In this document: one piece after another, positions 50,185-59,530 of the stretch
Position numbering within the stretch: the stretch's first letter is position 1
How the letters are laid out: each line of letters begins with the position of its first letter
Assembly (NCBI GenBank): GCA_002238785.1
Contig: MPNA01000004.1
Span: 124,001-188,000 of the forward strand
DNA from: a bacterium OM1 bin76
GTDB taxonomy: Bacteria > Actinomycetota > Acidimicrobiia > Spongiisociales > ZC4RG35
Length of the DNA stretch: 64,000 nucleotides
Reading direction: 5' to 3'
Made by a program: the position numbers and the translations under genes
The notes under the pieces: generated by a model
The model's input: only the letters and a program-made list of their open reading frames with translations
The model's database searches: none
What the model was told of the DNA's origin: nothing

Positions 50185-51645
50185 ATGGCTACTCCTATGA
50201 CCCGAGGCGTGCTCTTCACCGACCTGTACCAAATGACCATGGCCCAGGTTTATTTCAGGTACGGGATTGCAGATCACCAGGCCAGCTTCGAGCACTACTT
50301 CCGCAGCTACCCGCATTATGGAGATCATCGGGCCGGCTACTGTGTTTCGGCAGGGCTGGGGGCCCTCTTGGATCGGTTGGCGACTTTCCGGATCGGTGAT
50401 TCCGAACTCTCGGCACTGGCATCAATGCGATCCGGATCCGGGGGGGCGCTGTTCCAAAAGGACTTCCTCAACTGGCTGGGAGATCACGGCGACTTCGGTG
50501 GGTTGCTGATCCAAGCCACCCCCGACGGCCGGGTGGTGCATCCCAATACTCCGATCACGGTGGTGCGGGGACCGCTGGTGCTGGGGCAACTCCTGGAAAC
50601 TGTCTTGCTGAATCACCGCAACTTCGCCACCCTGATCGCCACCAAGGCCGCCCGGCTCAAACAGGCAGCGCAGTCGGGTACGGTTCTCGAGTTCGGGATG
50701 CGCCGCTCGGCGGGCATGGGAGCCAACCTGGCCACCGAGGCGGCGCTGGTGGGTGGTGCGGACTACTCCTCGAACGTCGGAGCATCCCACCAGGCTGGGC
50801 TGCCTGCCAAAGGCACTCACGCCCACTCGTTGGTACAGGCTTTCATGGCCTTGGGAGAAAGCGAATTGGAGGCGTTCCGCGCCTTCGCCCGGATCTATCC
50901 CGACGACTGCGTGCTGTTGGTGGACACCGTTGACACCCTGCAATCGGGGCTTCCCAATGCCATAAGGGTGTTTGAAGAACTGCGCCGCAAGGGACATCGA
51001 CCGGTTGGGATTCGCTTGGACTCGGGAGACCCGGCGTCGCTGGCGGTTGAGACGGCCCGGATGCTTGATGGGGCTGGCTTCGAGGATGCGGCCATCGTCC
51101 TCTCCGACCGCCTGGATGAACTGGCCATCGCTCGCATAACCGACCATTTGGCCCGGCGGGGCGAAGATCCGCAGAGGCAGATCGGCCGACTGGTCTACGG
51201 GGTTGGGACCCGGTTGGTCACTTCCCATGGGTCTCCCAGCCTCGATGGTGTGTACAAACTGACCGCGATCCGCCAGGACCGAGAATGGCGACCGGCCTTC
51301 AAGCTCACCGACGACGTGGCCAAGAGCGCTCTTCCCGGTCGGAAGAGCCTGTGGCGCCATTACCGCCCGGACGGGACGGCTGCCGGCGACCTTGTCACCT
51401 TGGTGGACGAGGAACCGACCCATCAACCGTCGGGCTCGTATGAGCATCTTCTGGAAGAGGTCTGGGGGACAGGCGGCAGACTCACTCCCGCGGAGAGCCT
51501 CGAGGCAGCCCGACAGAGGCGCCGTGAGGATGTGTCCCGTCTGCGGCAGGAACATCTCGACCTGCTCGAACCGGCGCCCTACCCGGTGTTGCTGAGCCAG
51601 GGAGTGAGGACAATGAGGGATCGAGCTTTCAAGGCGACCCGTTAG
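50185..51645 (+). CDS. pncB: Nicotinate phosphoribosyltransferase
   Basis: 486 residues (ATG 50185; ATG 50197 possible). LFTDLYQMTMAQVYFRYG start, FEHYFRSYP, RNFATLIATKAARLKQAA, LEFGMRRSAGMGANLATEAALVGG (about 171-194), LLVDTVDTLQSGLPNA and GIRLDSGDPASLA (PRPP/product phosphate site) are typical NAPRTase blocks. It converts nicotinate and PRPP to nicotinate mononucleotide, using the product of the nicotinamidase at 26.2 kb. It is followed 14 bases later by the thioredoxin-like membrane protein. Confidence 0.93.
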   Translation: MATPMTRGVLFTDLYQMTMAQVYFRYGIADHQASFEHYFRSYPHYGDHRAGYCVSAGLGALLDRLATFRIGDSELSALASMRSGSGGALFQKDFLNWLGDHGDFGGLLIQATPDGRVVHPNTPITVVRGPLVLGQLLETVLLNHRNFATLIATKAARLKQAAQSGTVLEFGMRRSAGMGANLATEAALVGGADYSSNVGASHQAGLPAKGTHAHSLVQAFMALGESELEAFRAFARIYPDDCVLLVDTVDTLQSGLPNAIRVFEELRRKGHRPVGIRLDSGDPASLAVETARMLDGAGFEDAAIVLSDRLDELAIARITDHLARRGEDPQRQIGRLVYGVGTRLVTSHGSPSLDGVYKLTAIRQDREWRPAFKLTDDVAKSALPGRKSLWRHYRPDGTAAGDLVTLVDEEPTHQPSGSYEHLLEEVWGTGGRLTPAESLEAARQRRREDVSRLRQEHLDLLEPAPYPVLLSQGVRTMRDRAFKATR

Positions 51646-51659
51646 ACAGGAGTCCACGG

Positions 51660-52043
51660 ATGTTTGAGAACGAGGCGCTGGGACTGTTGGTTCCTCTGGT
51701 GGTGCTGGTGGCAGCTTCGGCAGTAGCCCTGCTGGCGAACCTGGTGGACCGCCGACGTCCGAAACGTCGAACCATGAATGGGCTGGAACCGGGGATCGTT
51801 CTCTTCACATCCCAGAAGTGTCCCGGATGTGATCCGGTCCGGGATCTGTTGACAGAAGTCCTTGGACCGAAGGGATTCCGGGAGATCAAGTGGACGGAGG
51901 AACCGCAGCCTTTTCAGACCCACAAGATCGACCGGGTGCCCACCACTGCGGCCGTGGACTCCGAGGGCTTGGGCCGAGTTTGGGAGGGGATGCCGTCGGT
52001 TCGGCTCCTGCAGAAGTGGAAATCCTTTGTTTACCTGGGGTGA
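51660..52043 (+). CDS. Membrane-anchored thioredoxin-like protein
   Basis: 127 residues. An N-terminal membrane helix (LLVPLVVLVAASAVALLANLV) is followed by a basic stop-transfer RRRPKRR and a thioredoxin-like part with CPGC (residues 54-57) in GIVLFTSQKCPGCDPVRDLLTEVL and the cis-Pro in VPTTAAVD. The basic segment after the helix suggests that the domain faces the cytoplasm. Function unknown; short linker to pncB upstream. Confidence 0.7.
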   Translation: MFENEALGLLVPLVVLVAASAVALLANLVDRRRPKRRTMNGLEPGIVLFTSQKCPGCDPVRDLLTEVLGPKGFREIKWTEEPQPFQTHKIDRVPTTAAVDSEGLGRVWEGMPSVRLLQKWKSFVYLG

Positions 52044-52063
52044 CGCCTTAAAGTGGGTACGTT

Positions 52064-52297
52064 ATGGTCCCAAACTGCTACCGGTGTGGAAAGACGGCCT
52101 CGGCGTGGATGGCCATCGACTACCAGAACCGTCGGGTCTGGCTATGGGATATAAGCATTACGGCGCCCCATGAGGTCCTATCGGCCCTGTGTCGGCATCA
52201 CGCCGATCACCTTGCACCTCCCATAAAATGGACGCTATTCGACCGTCGCAACGTCACCGAGATGTTCCAATCCGACAAGGAGTCGGGAGCCGCATAA
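52064..52297 (+). CDS. DUF3499-like small zinc-binding protein
   Basis: 77 residues. CYRCGK at the N-terminus and CRHHADHLAPP in the middle form a likely zinc site, with SITAPHEVLSALCRHHADHL matching the PHxYDLCxxHAxxL pattern of DUF3499. DUF3499 genes stand just upstream of manB and Trm112-type genes in many actinobacteria, and the same order appears here with the PTPS-related gene inserted. Function unknown. Confidence 0.65.
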   Translation: MVPNCYRCGKTASAWMAIDYQNRRVWLWDISITAPHEVLSALCRHHADHLAPPIKWTLFDRRNVTEMFQSDKESGAA

Positions 52298-52334
52298 CAA
52301 TCGGCGGACCGGGCCAGACCTACCGGCATCCCCG

Positions 52335-54665
52335 ATGAGACGGCTCACCACTCACTGGTACCCGGGTTGGGTGCTGGTGGTCCTCTCCGCCATGGTGCTG
52401 GCCGTGCTCAGCCCTCACCTGTTGTTTGTGGACAACACGCCTTCCGGAGGGGATATGGGCGCCCATGTGTTAGGACCGGCCGCCATGCGGGACATCCTGC
52501 TGCCCTCCGGCCGCCTGCTGGGCTGGTCAAATGCCTGGTTCGCGGGGTTCCCGTTGTTCTATTTCTACTTCCCCCTGCCCTCGCTGGTAATCGTATTCCT
52601 GGATCTGTTCCTGCCCTACGGCGTGGCTTTCAAACTGGTCACCGTGGGGGGGTTGCTGCTGCTGCCTCCAGCGGTCTATTTCCTGTCGAGGGCGCTGGGA
52701 TTCCAACGCCTCATCGCTCTGGTGACCGCCGCAGGAGGCACCTTCTACGCCTTGATGGAGAGCTTCACGATCTACGGGGGGAACGTGGCCTCCACCCTGG
52801 CCGGGGAGTTCACCTATGCCTGGTCATTCAGCCTGGGCTTCATCTATCTGGGCCTCTTGGTGAGAGTGATGGACGGCGAGTCCCGACTGCTGCCCAGGAC
52901 TGTGGTGATCTTCTGCATCACCGTCCTGTGTCATCTGCTGACTACTCTGCTGCTGGTGTTGGGAACCCTGGCGTTTCTGACAATCAGGAGGGGCCGAAGG
53001 CCGCTGGTGGTCATCTCGGCGTGGGCGTTCGCTCTAACCGGTTTCTGGTCGGTCCCATTCCTCGCCAACCTGGGGTACAGTTCCGATCTGGCTTGGAGTC
53101 CCCTCACCAAGTGGCGGGAGTTCTTCCCCATCGAGGTCTGGTTGCTACTCCCCCTGGCGGTGGTCGGCCTGGTCTGGACACTTCGGCGGGCTCGGCGACT
53201 GCGCCAGACCTGGAAGGTAGTGCCGCTGCTGATAACCACCCTGGCGCCGGTCATCTATTTCCCTCTGCCCATCCGATTGACCCGCCAGTTCCCGGATCTG
53301 TTCTTGGACGATCGCTGGAAGCTCTACAACGGGCGACTTCTACCCTATTGGTACTTCGGGGTTGTGTTCTTTGCGATGGTTGCGGTGGGAGTCGCGGTAA
53401 TGGTGACTGCCCGGCGTTTGCCGCGATCCGCCACCCCGGTGGCCGCAGCCGTCACCACTGGGGCCTCGGTGGCGGTGGTGGTCGCCATTCTGATTCCCGC
53501 CGCCGACTCCAGGGGCAGATGGCCGATCGTAGCCGGAGCGGTCCTGCTGGGGATAGCGACGGCAGCCACGCTGTATAGGCGCCGGCAGGCCATTGCGGTC
53601 AAGCAACTAATGGCTGCGGTGCTGGCCCTGGTGGTGGGAGCAGGGTCGCTGGCAGGAGTCTCCTACCTGGCGGGCTGGTCCAGGTGGAACTACTCCGGTT
53701 ATGAAGCCAAAGCCGGCTGGACGGAGTATCGCGACATGAATACCCTGGTAGCCAGGCTTGAGCCGGGACGGGTGCTATGGGAGAACAACCGGGACATCGA
53801 CCAGTACGGAACGCCTATGGCCCCCATGCTGATTCCCTACTGGTCGGGATGGAGCCATCCCTCCATGGAGGGATTGTTCTTCGAGTCATCAATGAGCATG
53901 CCATTCATCTTCATCACCATCTCCGAGATGAGCAAACAGGGTTCCAACCCCGTTCCGGGGCTTCGATATCACAATCTGGTGATGCACCGGGGACTGCGAC
54001 ACCTTGACATGTTCGGGGTGCGCTACTACATCTCCTTCACTCCCGAAGCCACCGAAGAGGCTGCCAAGTATCCGGAGTTGCGGGAGGTTGGAGTGGCCGG
54101 ACCGTTTCACATACACGAAGCGCCGCCCACCCAGTTGGTTGAGATTGCCCGCTACCAGCCCTCGGTGTACGTGGAGAGCCCCGACGGGGAGCCTGACTTC
54201 TTCAACTTCTCCCTGGCGTGGTTCGAGACTGTGAACAACGCCGACCTGTGGGTGGTGGCGGATGCCCCGCCGGAGTACGGATGGCCCACCGTCTCCCATC
54301 CCTCTTTGCTACGGCCTGTCTTCCTCCCCCAGCAAAACGGCTCCGTGAGCAATATCGTGGTGGAGGACCACAGAATCTCCTTCGAGACCGAGGCGATCGG
54401 GGTCCCCCACCTGGTGAAGGTCTCCTACTTTCCGAACTGGAACGCTACCGGCGCCGAAGGACCCTACCTGGCCGCTCCTTCCCTGATGATGGTGGTCCCC
54501 ACCGACTCCCAGGTGACACTGGAGTTCCAGAACACCTGGGCCGAGTGGCTGGGTTGGTCGCTGACAGTCCTCGGCCTGTGCATCCTGTCGATACCCCGAG
54601 CAAGACGATGGTTGACCCTTTGGGCGACCGCACCGGCGCCGGGCAAAAAAGGAGTTACGCCATAG
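52335..54665 (+). CDS. Large membrane protein, PTPS-related/GT-C-like (6-pyruvoyl-tetrahydropterin synthase-related domain)
   Basis: 776 residues, about 10-12 membrane helices in the first 450, then a long extracellular domain and a last helix (LGWSLTVLGLCILSI). An early GGDMGAHVLGP (first external loop, with Asp-Met-Gly-Ala-His) and WFAGFPLFYFYFPLPSLVI are typical of the PTPS_related membrane family, thought to be polyisoprenyl-linked glycosyl transferases of the GT-C fold. Its place ahead of phosphomannomutase agrees with a role in mannose-containing envelope glycans. Activity is not shown by sequence. Confidence 0.75.
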   Translation: MRRLTTHWYPGWVLVVLSAMVLAVLSPHLLFVDNTPSGGDMGAHVLGPAAMRDILLPSGRLLGWSNAWFAGFPLFYFYFPLPSLVIVFLDLFLPYGVAFKLVTVGGLLLLPPAVYFLSRALGFQRLIALVTAAGGTFYALMESFTIYGGNVASTLAGEFTYAWSFSLGFIYLGLLVRVMDGESRLLPRTVVIFCITVLCHLLTTLLLVLGTLAFLTIRRGRRPLVVISAWAFALTGFWSVPFLANLGYSSDLAWSPLTKWREFFPIEVWLLLPLAVVGLVWTLRRARRLRQTWKVVPLLITTLAPVIYFPLPIRLTRQFPDLFLDDRWKLYNGRLLPYWYFGVVFFAMVAVGVAVMVTARRLPRSATPVAAAVTTGASVAVVVAILIPAADSRGRWPIVAGAVLLGIATAATLYRRRQAIAVKQLMAAVLALVVGAGSLAGVSYLAGWSRWNYSGYEAKAGWTEYRDMNTLVARLEPGRVLWENNRDIDQYGTPMAPMLIPYWSGWSHPSMEGLFFESSMSMPFIFITISEMSKQGSNPVPGLRYHNLVMHRGLRHLDMFGVRYYISFTPEATEEAAKYPELREVGVAGPFHIHEAPPTQLVEIARYQPSVYVESPDGEPDFFNFSLAWFETVNNADLWVVADAPPEYGWPTVSHPSLLRPVFLPQQNGSVSNIVVEDHRISFETEAIGVPHLVKVSYFPNWNATGAEGPYLAAPSLMMVVPTDSQVTLEFQNTWAEWLGWSLTVLGLCILSIPRARRWLTLWATAPAPGKKGVTP

Positions 54666-55990
54666 AGAGTCTTTTCAAGGCTTACGACATCCGGGGAGAT
54701 GTGGGCGTTGGCGACTTCACCCCTGATCACGCCCGCCGGATCGGCGCAGCTTTCGCCCGGTTCGCAGATGGGGAGACAGTGGCAGTGGGACGCGACTGCA
54801 GGGCAAGTTCACCGAGCCTGGCCGGAGCCTTCATAGCGGGCATTACCTCCACCGGCGCAGATGTCCTGGACCTTGGGGAAGTTGCCACGGAGGTCGTTTA
54901 CTATGTGTCCGGCGCCCGATCGGTTGCCGGGGCCATGGTGACGGCATCCCACAACCCACCGCAGTGGAACGGGATAAAGCTGTGCCTGCCGGGGGCTTCC
55001 CCGGTCGGCGCCGACTCCGGCCTGGAAGAGATCCGCCGGATGGCCACCGCCGACGCCTCGCCCTCATCCCTGAGGGGCAGGGTTTCGGCGTGCGACGTCA
55101 CGGAAGCCTACGTGGAACATGTGCTGGGCATCGTCAAACCTGCACAGATAAGCCCGCTGAGGATCGTTGTGGACGGCGGAAACGGAATGGCGGCCACCGT
55201 GGTGAAGCCGGTGTTCTCGCACCTGCCGGTCTCCCTAATCGGGCTCTACCTCACCCCTGACGGGACCTTCCCCAACCATCCGCCGGACCCCATAGATCCC
55301 GGCAACCTCACCGATCTCATCAATGAGGTCCTGTCGTCGGGCGCCGACCTGGGAGTGGCCTTCGACGGCGATGCAGACCGGGCGTTTTTCGTGGACGACC
55401 GAGGTTCGCCGCTGTCGGGAAGCGCCATCACCACCCTGATCGCCCGCTGGATACTCGCCAGCACACCCGGGGCCAAAGTGGTCCACAATCTGATCTGTTC
55501 CCGGTCGGTGCCCGAAGCCATCATGGCCAGCGGCGGTATCCCGGTCCGGTCGCGAGTGGGGCATTCCTACATGAAGCAGAAGATGGCCGAGACCGCAGCA
55601 GTGTTCGGTGGGGAGCACTCCGGGCACTATTACTTTGCCGCCCACTACCGGGCAGACTCGGGAATGCTGGCCACGCTGGCCCTGCTCTCCATTCTCTCCG
55701 AGCAGAATCGACCCCTTTCCACCCTCCATCGGGAGGTGGATCCCTACCATGCCTCCGGTGAGATCAACCTGGCGGTGTCCGACCGGTCTGAGTCCCTGGC
55801 CAAAGCGGTGGACGCCTTCTCGGCCTTCGACCATGACCGGCTGGACGGCTTGACCGTCTCCTGGCCTGATCGGTGGTTTAACCTGCGCCCCTCCAACACC
55901 GAACCCTTCCTACGTCTGAATGTGGAGGGTCCCGACCGGTCGGCGGTGGACCGGTTGGTCTCGCGGGTGCGGGCCGTGGTGCAATCCTGA
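54608..55990 (+). CDS. manB: Phosphomannomutase/phosphoglucomutase
   Basis: 460 residues from ATG 54608, overlapping the previous gene by 58 bases. The conserved protein begins only at SLFKAYDIRGDVG, and AAGGAG lies 7 bases before an ATA (54662) that overlaps the previous stop (ATAG), so initiation at ATA is a real possibility. Catalytic Ser in TASHNPPQWNGIKLC, metal loop DGDADR, sugar loop GGEHSGH and phosphate loop RPSNTEP are all present. It makes mannose-1-phosphate for GDP-mannose. Followed by Trm112 at once. Confidence 0.92.
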   Translation: MVDPLGDRTGAGQKRSYAIESLFKAYDIRGDVGVGDFTPDHARRIGAAFARFADGETVAVGRDCRASSPSLAGAFIAGITSTGADVLDLGEVATEVVYYVSGARSVAGAMVTASHNPPQWNGIKLCLPGASPVGADSGLEEIRRMATADASPSSLRGRVSACDVTEAYVEHVLGIVKPAQISPLRIVVDGGNGMAATVVKPVFSHLPVSLIGLYLTPDGTFPNHPPDPIDPGNLTDLINEVLSSGADLGVAFDGDADRAFFVDDRGSPLSGSAITTLIARWILASTPGAKVVHNLICSRSVPEAIMASGGIPVRSRVGHSYMKQKMAETAAVFGGEHSGHYYFAAHYRADSGMLATLALLSILSEQNRPLSTLHREVDPYHASGEINLAVSDRSESLAKAVDAFSAFDHDRLDGLTVSWPDRWFNLRPSNTEPFLRLNVEGPDRSAVDRLVSRVRAVVQS

Positions 55991-55991
55991 A

Positions 55992-56156
55992 GTGGATGCC
56001 ATCGATCCCCGACTTCTCGCCATTCTGGCCTGCCCGAAGTGCAAGGGCGCCCTGCGACCGGTCGAGAGCGAAAACACCCTCCGTTGCGGAGACTGCGGAT
56101 CCTCCTACTTGGTAAATGCTGATGGCGTTCCCATAATGACGTTTACAGATGACTAA
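55992..56156 (+). CDS. Trm112-family zinc-ribbon protein
   Basis: 54 residues from GTG 55992, 1 base after manB. DPRLLAILACPKCKGALRP...LRCGDCGSSYLVNADGVPIM: CPKC and CGDC form the zinc knuckle of the Trm112/YcaR family. In eukaryotes and archaea Trm112 activates methyltransferases; the bacterial role is poorly defined. It overlaps the sugar isomerase gene by 8 bases, the usual actinobacterial order. Confidence 0.85.
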   Translation: MDAIDPRLLAILACPKCKGALRPVESENTLRCGDCGSSYLVNADGVPIMTFTDD

Positions 56157-57204
56157 GAGCCCTTCCCGGCTGGCGGAGATGAGATTCCAGATGACCGCCC
56201 TCGGCGCTCAATTGCGCTGGGGCGCCAACCTCCAACTCGAGTCCGTCAGGAAACGGGAAGGAGAACTGCTGGTATGCGGAATGGGAGGGTCAGGTATCAG
56301 CGGAGACTTCCTCCAGGCGGTGGCTGCGGCCGAGGGACGGCGCACCACGGTGCACAAACACTACGGACTCCCCGGTTGGGCGCCCAGCCTGCGCCCATCG
56401 GTGGTTGTCGTCTCCTATTCGGGTAACACCGCCGAGACGCTTTCCTCCTGGGAGGAGGCCCGGAAACTGGGGTTGCAGGTGACCGCCATCACCTCCGGTG
56501 GCGAACTGGCTGAAATGGCGGCGCTGGCCGGTGATCAACTGGTCGTGATACCCGGGGGCTACCAGCCGCGGTCGGCGCTCGGATTCGGGCTGTCGGCGCT
56601 GTTGAGGGTGGCCGCCCAGGCCGGGGCGATCAGCGATCCCCAGCCATCTCTTGAAGAAGCAGCCCATCTGGCCGACAACCTTTCCGGCCCCAAGGGGGAG
56701 GGAATTGGTTTTGCGTCGGAGTTGGCATCCGCAATGGGAGGCAGGATGGTGGGAGTCTATGGGTCTGTTCCACTGACACAGGTGGCCGCTTATCGGTGGA
56801 AGACACAGACCAACGAGAACGCCAAGCGATCCGCGTTCTGGAGCGTCCTGCCGGAGACCACCCACAACGAGATAGTCGGCTGGGACCTACCCCAGGGTCT
56901 CGCCCGCCGCCGGGTGGGAATCGTGGCGCTGCGAGACCGTGACGAGCACCCCGGGGTGTCCCGCCGGTTCGAAGTGCTGGAGAAGCTCACGGCCGATCGA
57001 GTCACCTGGGTTGGGGAGGTGTGGACCCAGGGATTCTCTCCCCTCGGCAGGCTGATTAGCCTGGTGGCGATGGGTGATCTCTTCTCCTTGGAACTGGCCC
57101 GCAACTGCGGCGCCGACCCTATGGCGGTGGATTTGATAGACCGGCTCAAAGAGGAGATGGATACCTCCGCCGATTCCGCTCCCGAAGAACCCAGTGGCTT
57201 CTGA
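56149..57204 (+). CDS. Bifunctional phosphoglucose/phosphomannose isomerase-type SIS protein
   Basis: 351 residues with two SIS domains. VCGMGGSGISGDFLQA, VVVSYSGNTAETLSSWEEARKLG (phosphate-binding SGNT), GYQPRSALGFGLSALL, then TQVAAYRWKTQTNENAKRSAFWSVLPETTHNEIVGW (with the catalytic Glu/His region) and the C-terminal bacterial PMI_typeC part. It interconverts fructose-6-P with mannose-6-P (and glucose-6-P), which manB next door uses. It overlaps both neighbours by 8-11 bases. Confidence 0.88.
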   Translation: MTKSPSRLAEMRFQMTALGAQLRWGANLQLESVRKREGELLVCGMGGSGISGDFLQAVAAAEGRRTTVHKHYGLPGWAPSLRPSVVVVSYSGNTAETLSSWEEARKLGLQVTAITSGGELAEMAALAGDQLVVIPGGYQPRSALGFGLSALLRVAAQAGAISDPQPSLEEAAHLADNLSGPKGEGIGFASELASAMGGRMVGVYGSVPLTQVAAYRWKTQTNENAKRSAFWSVLPETTHNEIVGWDLPQGLARRRVGIVALRDRDEHPGVSRRFEVLEKLTADRVTWVGEVWTQGFSPLGRLISLVAMGDLFSLELARNCGADPMAVDLIDRLKEEMDTSADSAPEEPSGF

Positions 57205-58441
57205 CCTAGCCGATCCCGGGCTGGCGCCCCAGGGTCGGATGCGGGTGGAATGGGCAGCCAGCCGGATGCCGGTACTCGGCGCCGTCCGGAAACAACTCTC
57301 CACCGACCGCCCACTCCACGGATTGAGAGTCGGCGCCTGTCTGCACGTAACCTCGGAAACCGCCAATCTGATGCTCGCCCTGGCAGACGCCGGCGCTGAA
57401 ATATCCCTGTGCGCATCCAATCCTCTCTCTACCCAGGACGACGTCGCCGCCGCCCTGGCGGCAGACGGGATGGAGGTGATGGCGATCCGCGGGGAGGACG
57501 CCGAGCGCTACCACAACCACATCGTGCAAGTGTTGAGGCGCAGACCTCATCTCTTGGTAGACGACGGAGGCGACGTCATCTCCTCTCTGCATCGCGACCA
57601 TCATGGCATCTCGCCCCTGGGCGCCACCGAGGAGACCACCACCGGGGTGAATCGCCTGCGGGCCATGGCCCGGGAGGGCGCCCTGCGGATTCCCGTGGTG
57701 GCAGTGAACGACTCGGCCACTAAACACCTGTTCGACAACTATTACGGCACCGGCCAGTCCACCCTGGACGGGATCATCCGGTCCACCAACCTGCTGGTAG
57801 CCGGCTCCACAGTGGTGGTGGTGGGTTACGGACAATGCGGACAGGGCGTGGCCGTGCGGGCAGACGGTCTGGGCGCACGGGTGATCGTGGTGGAAGTGGA
57901 CGCGGTCAGGGCGTTGCGGGCGTTGATGGACGGTTATCGAGTACTCACGGCCGGACAGGCCGCCGCGGAGGGAGATATCTTCATCACCGTGACCGGTAAC
58001 CGGCACGTCTTGGCCGAGGAGCATCTCAACCTGATGAAGGACGGGGCAATTCTTGCCAACGCCGGCCATTTCGACGTGGAGATCGACGTCAAGGCCTTGG
58101 CCAATCTGGCGGTGGGCCGGCGCACGGTCCGCCCCAACCTGGAGGAGTTCCGCATGGATGACGGGCGTCGACTGTTCCTGGTGGCAGAGGGCCGTTTGGC
58201 GAACCTGGGGGCTGCTGAAGGGCATCCCGCCGACGTTATGGACCTGTCCTTCGCCAACCAGGCATTGGCGCTGCGTTGGCTGGTCGAGAACCACGGTTCC
58301 CTGACATCCCAAGTCTACGTGCTGCCGACCGAATTAGACCAGATGGTGGCCCGCCTCAAGATCGAGGCATTGGGGGGAAGGCTGGAGGAATTGACCGGGG
58401 AGCAACAAGAATACATGTCGGGATGGCGATCAGGAACCTGA
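57194..58441 (+). CDS. ahcY: S-adenosylhomocysteine hydrolase
   Basis: 415 residues, GTG 57194. VEWAASRMPVLGAVRKQL, VGACLHVTSETANLMLALADAGAEISLCASNPLSTQDDVAAAL, GATEETTTGVNRLRAM, VVAVNDSATKHLFDNYYGTGQSTLDGIIRSTNLLVAGSTVVVVGYGQCGQGVA (NAD site, about 177-229) and NAGHFDVEID are all AhcY hallmarks. It recycles S-adenosylhomocysteine from methyltransfer reactions. The shorter length versus 430-490 residues is normal for this bacterial type. Last gene of the rightward run. Confidence 0.95.
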   Translation: MASDLADPGLAPQGRMRVEWAASRMPVLGAVRKQLSTDRPLHGLRVGACLHVTSETANLMLALADAGAEISLCASNPLSTQDDVAAALAADGMEVMAIRGEDAERYHNHIVQVLRRRPHLLVDDGGDVISSLHRDHHGISPLGATEETTTGVNRLRAMAREGALRIPVVAVNDSATKHLFDNYYGTGQSTLDGIIRSTNLLVAGSTVVVVGYGQCGQGVAVRADGLGARVIVVEVDAVRALRALMDGYRVLTAGQAAAEGDIFITVTGNRHVLAEEHLNLMKDGAILANAGHFDVEIDVKALANLAVGRRTVRPNLEEFRMDDGRRLFLVAEGRLANLGAAEGHPADVMDLSFANQALALRWLVENHGSLTSQVYVLPTELDQMVARLKIEALGGRLEELTGEQQEYMSGWRSGT

Positions 58442-58449
58442 ACTGGTCG

Positions 58450-58464
58450 CCGGACCCGCTCCGG
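58450..58464. terminator. Short hairpin between convergent genes
   Basis: CCGGA-CCCGC-TCCGG fills the 24-base gap between ahcY and the leftward EamA gene. It could stop transcription from both sides but has no T-run, so it is a weak call. Confidence 0.3.
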
Positions 58465-58465
58465 G

Positions 58466-59374
58466 CTAGGTACGCGCCTCGGCCAACTTGATCTGAACCA
58501 GGAGCACCCCTCCCAGCGAAACTGCTATTCCCAAGATCTGGACCGGGGACAGGGCCTGACCCAGCATGATCCAGGCCGCCACCCCTCCCACCACCGGCTG
58601 GGTGAGGAGGATGATCCCCACCGGGCCCGGGCCAGCCTGGCGGATGGCGATCACTTCCAGCAGCATCGGGATGGCCGTCCCCGCCACACCCAGCGCCAGC
58701 AACCACCACCACTTGGGGATCGGCAGGTCCCAGGGACCCAACCCGGCGCCGGGAGAGAGGAACAGGGCGGCTATCCACAATGCGTAGGTGGCAATGGTGA
58801 GAGGTGGGAGTCGCTCTGCCAGATGGTCGACCAACAGAAAGTAGGCGGCCAGGAACAGTGCCGATCCCACCCCCGAGGCTATACCTATCAGGTCCGCCCG
58901 CTCCCATGACCAAGCCTCCACCACCAATGAGATACCCAACATGGTGACCAGCCCCGCCATCCAGGCAATTGGGGGCACCCGCACCCCTCCCATCAACTGA
59001 ACCCAGACCATCACAGCCAGAACTGCCACGAACTGCAGGGTTATGGCCGGACCTACCCCCAGTCTCTCCAGAGCTATGAATAGCAATATGGCCATCACCG
59101 CCATGAGACCGCCGGTGACGACCAGCACTCCGAGACTGCCGCGGGGATTGAGGCGTCCCTTTCGGAAAGCCGCTACCAACAGCACCGCCCCGGCGATCAA
59201 CTGATGACGCTGGGCCAACTCGATGGGTCGATGGTAGTCGAGGAGATCGATGACCACCACCGCGAAGTAACCGAACAGCAACACCACCACTACCGCCAGC
59301 AAGGTCCCCTTGCGCGCCTGCGGTCTCACAAAACTCAGGCCGGTCTTGCCCTCCTCAAGTCGACCTGCGCCCAT
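58466..59374 (-). CDS. EamA/DMT-family transporter
   Basis: 302 residues from ATG 59374 (a longer frame reaches 59416). Ten membrane helices in two repeats of five, as in the EamA/RhaT family; the second repeat contains LVVEAWSWERADLIGIASGVGSALFLAAYFLLVDHLA and ends GQALSPVQILGIAVSLGGVLLVQI, with the GxxLxxxQxxGxxxxxxGxxL pattern of the last helices. Exports amino acids or other metabolites in known cases; substrate unknown. A 15-base perfect hairpin overlaps its ribosome-binding region. Confidence 0.85.
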   Translation of the reverse strand: MGAGRLEEGKTGLSFVRPQARKGTLLAVVVVLLFGYFAVVVIDLLDYHRPIELAQRHQLIAGAVLLVAAFRKGRLNPRGSLGVLVVTGGLMAVMAILLFIALERLGVGPAITLQFVAVLAVMVWVQLMGGVRVPPIAWMAGLVTMLGISLVVEAWSWERADLIGIASGVGSALFLAAYFLLVDHLAERLPPLTIATYALWIAALFLSPGAGLGPWDLPIPKWWWLLALGVAGTAIPMLLEVIAIRQAGPGPVGIILLTQPVVGGVAAWIMLGQALSPVQILGIAVSLGGVLLVQIKLAEART

Positions 59375-59381
59375 CAGAAAG

Positions 59382-59396
59382 AAGTTACCAACTTCT
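59382..59396 (-). promoter_or_regulatory. Hairpin at the EamA gene's translation start
   Basis: GAAGTT-ACC-AACTTC, perfect 6-base arms, 8-22 bases before ATG 59374. On the mRNA it would hide the GAGAAG ribosome-binding site, or it could be an operator at the promoter. Confidence 0.4.
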
Positions 59397-59530
59397 CCCT
59401 GACAACCGGGCCACACCGACTGATAGGACCGTTTCTGGCACGAAAAGGCGCAAGGCCACTTAACACCAGGGGATAGCCCTGACCACAGCCCCTTCTCTCC
59501 TCAACACCTGCTGTTGCTAATCCCACGGCT

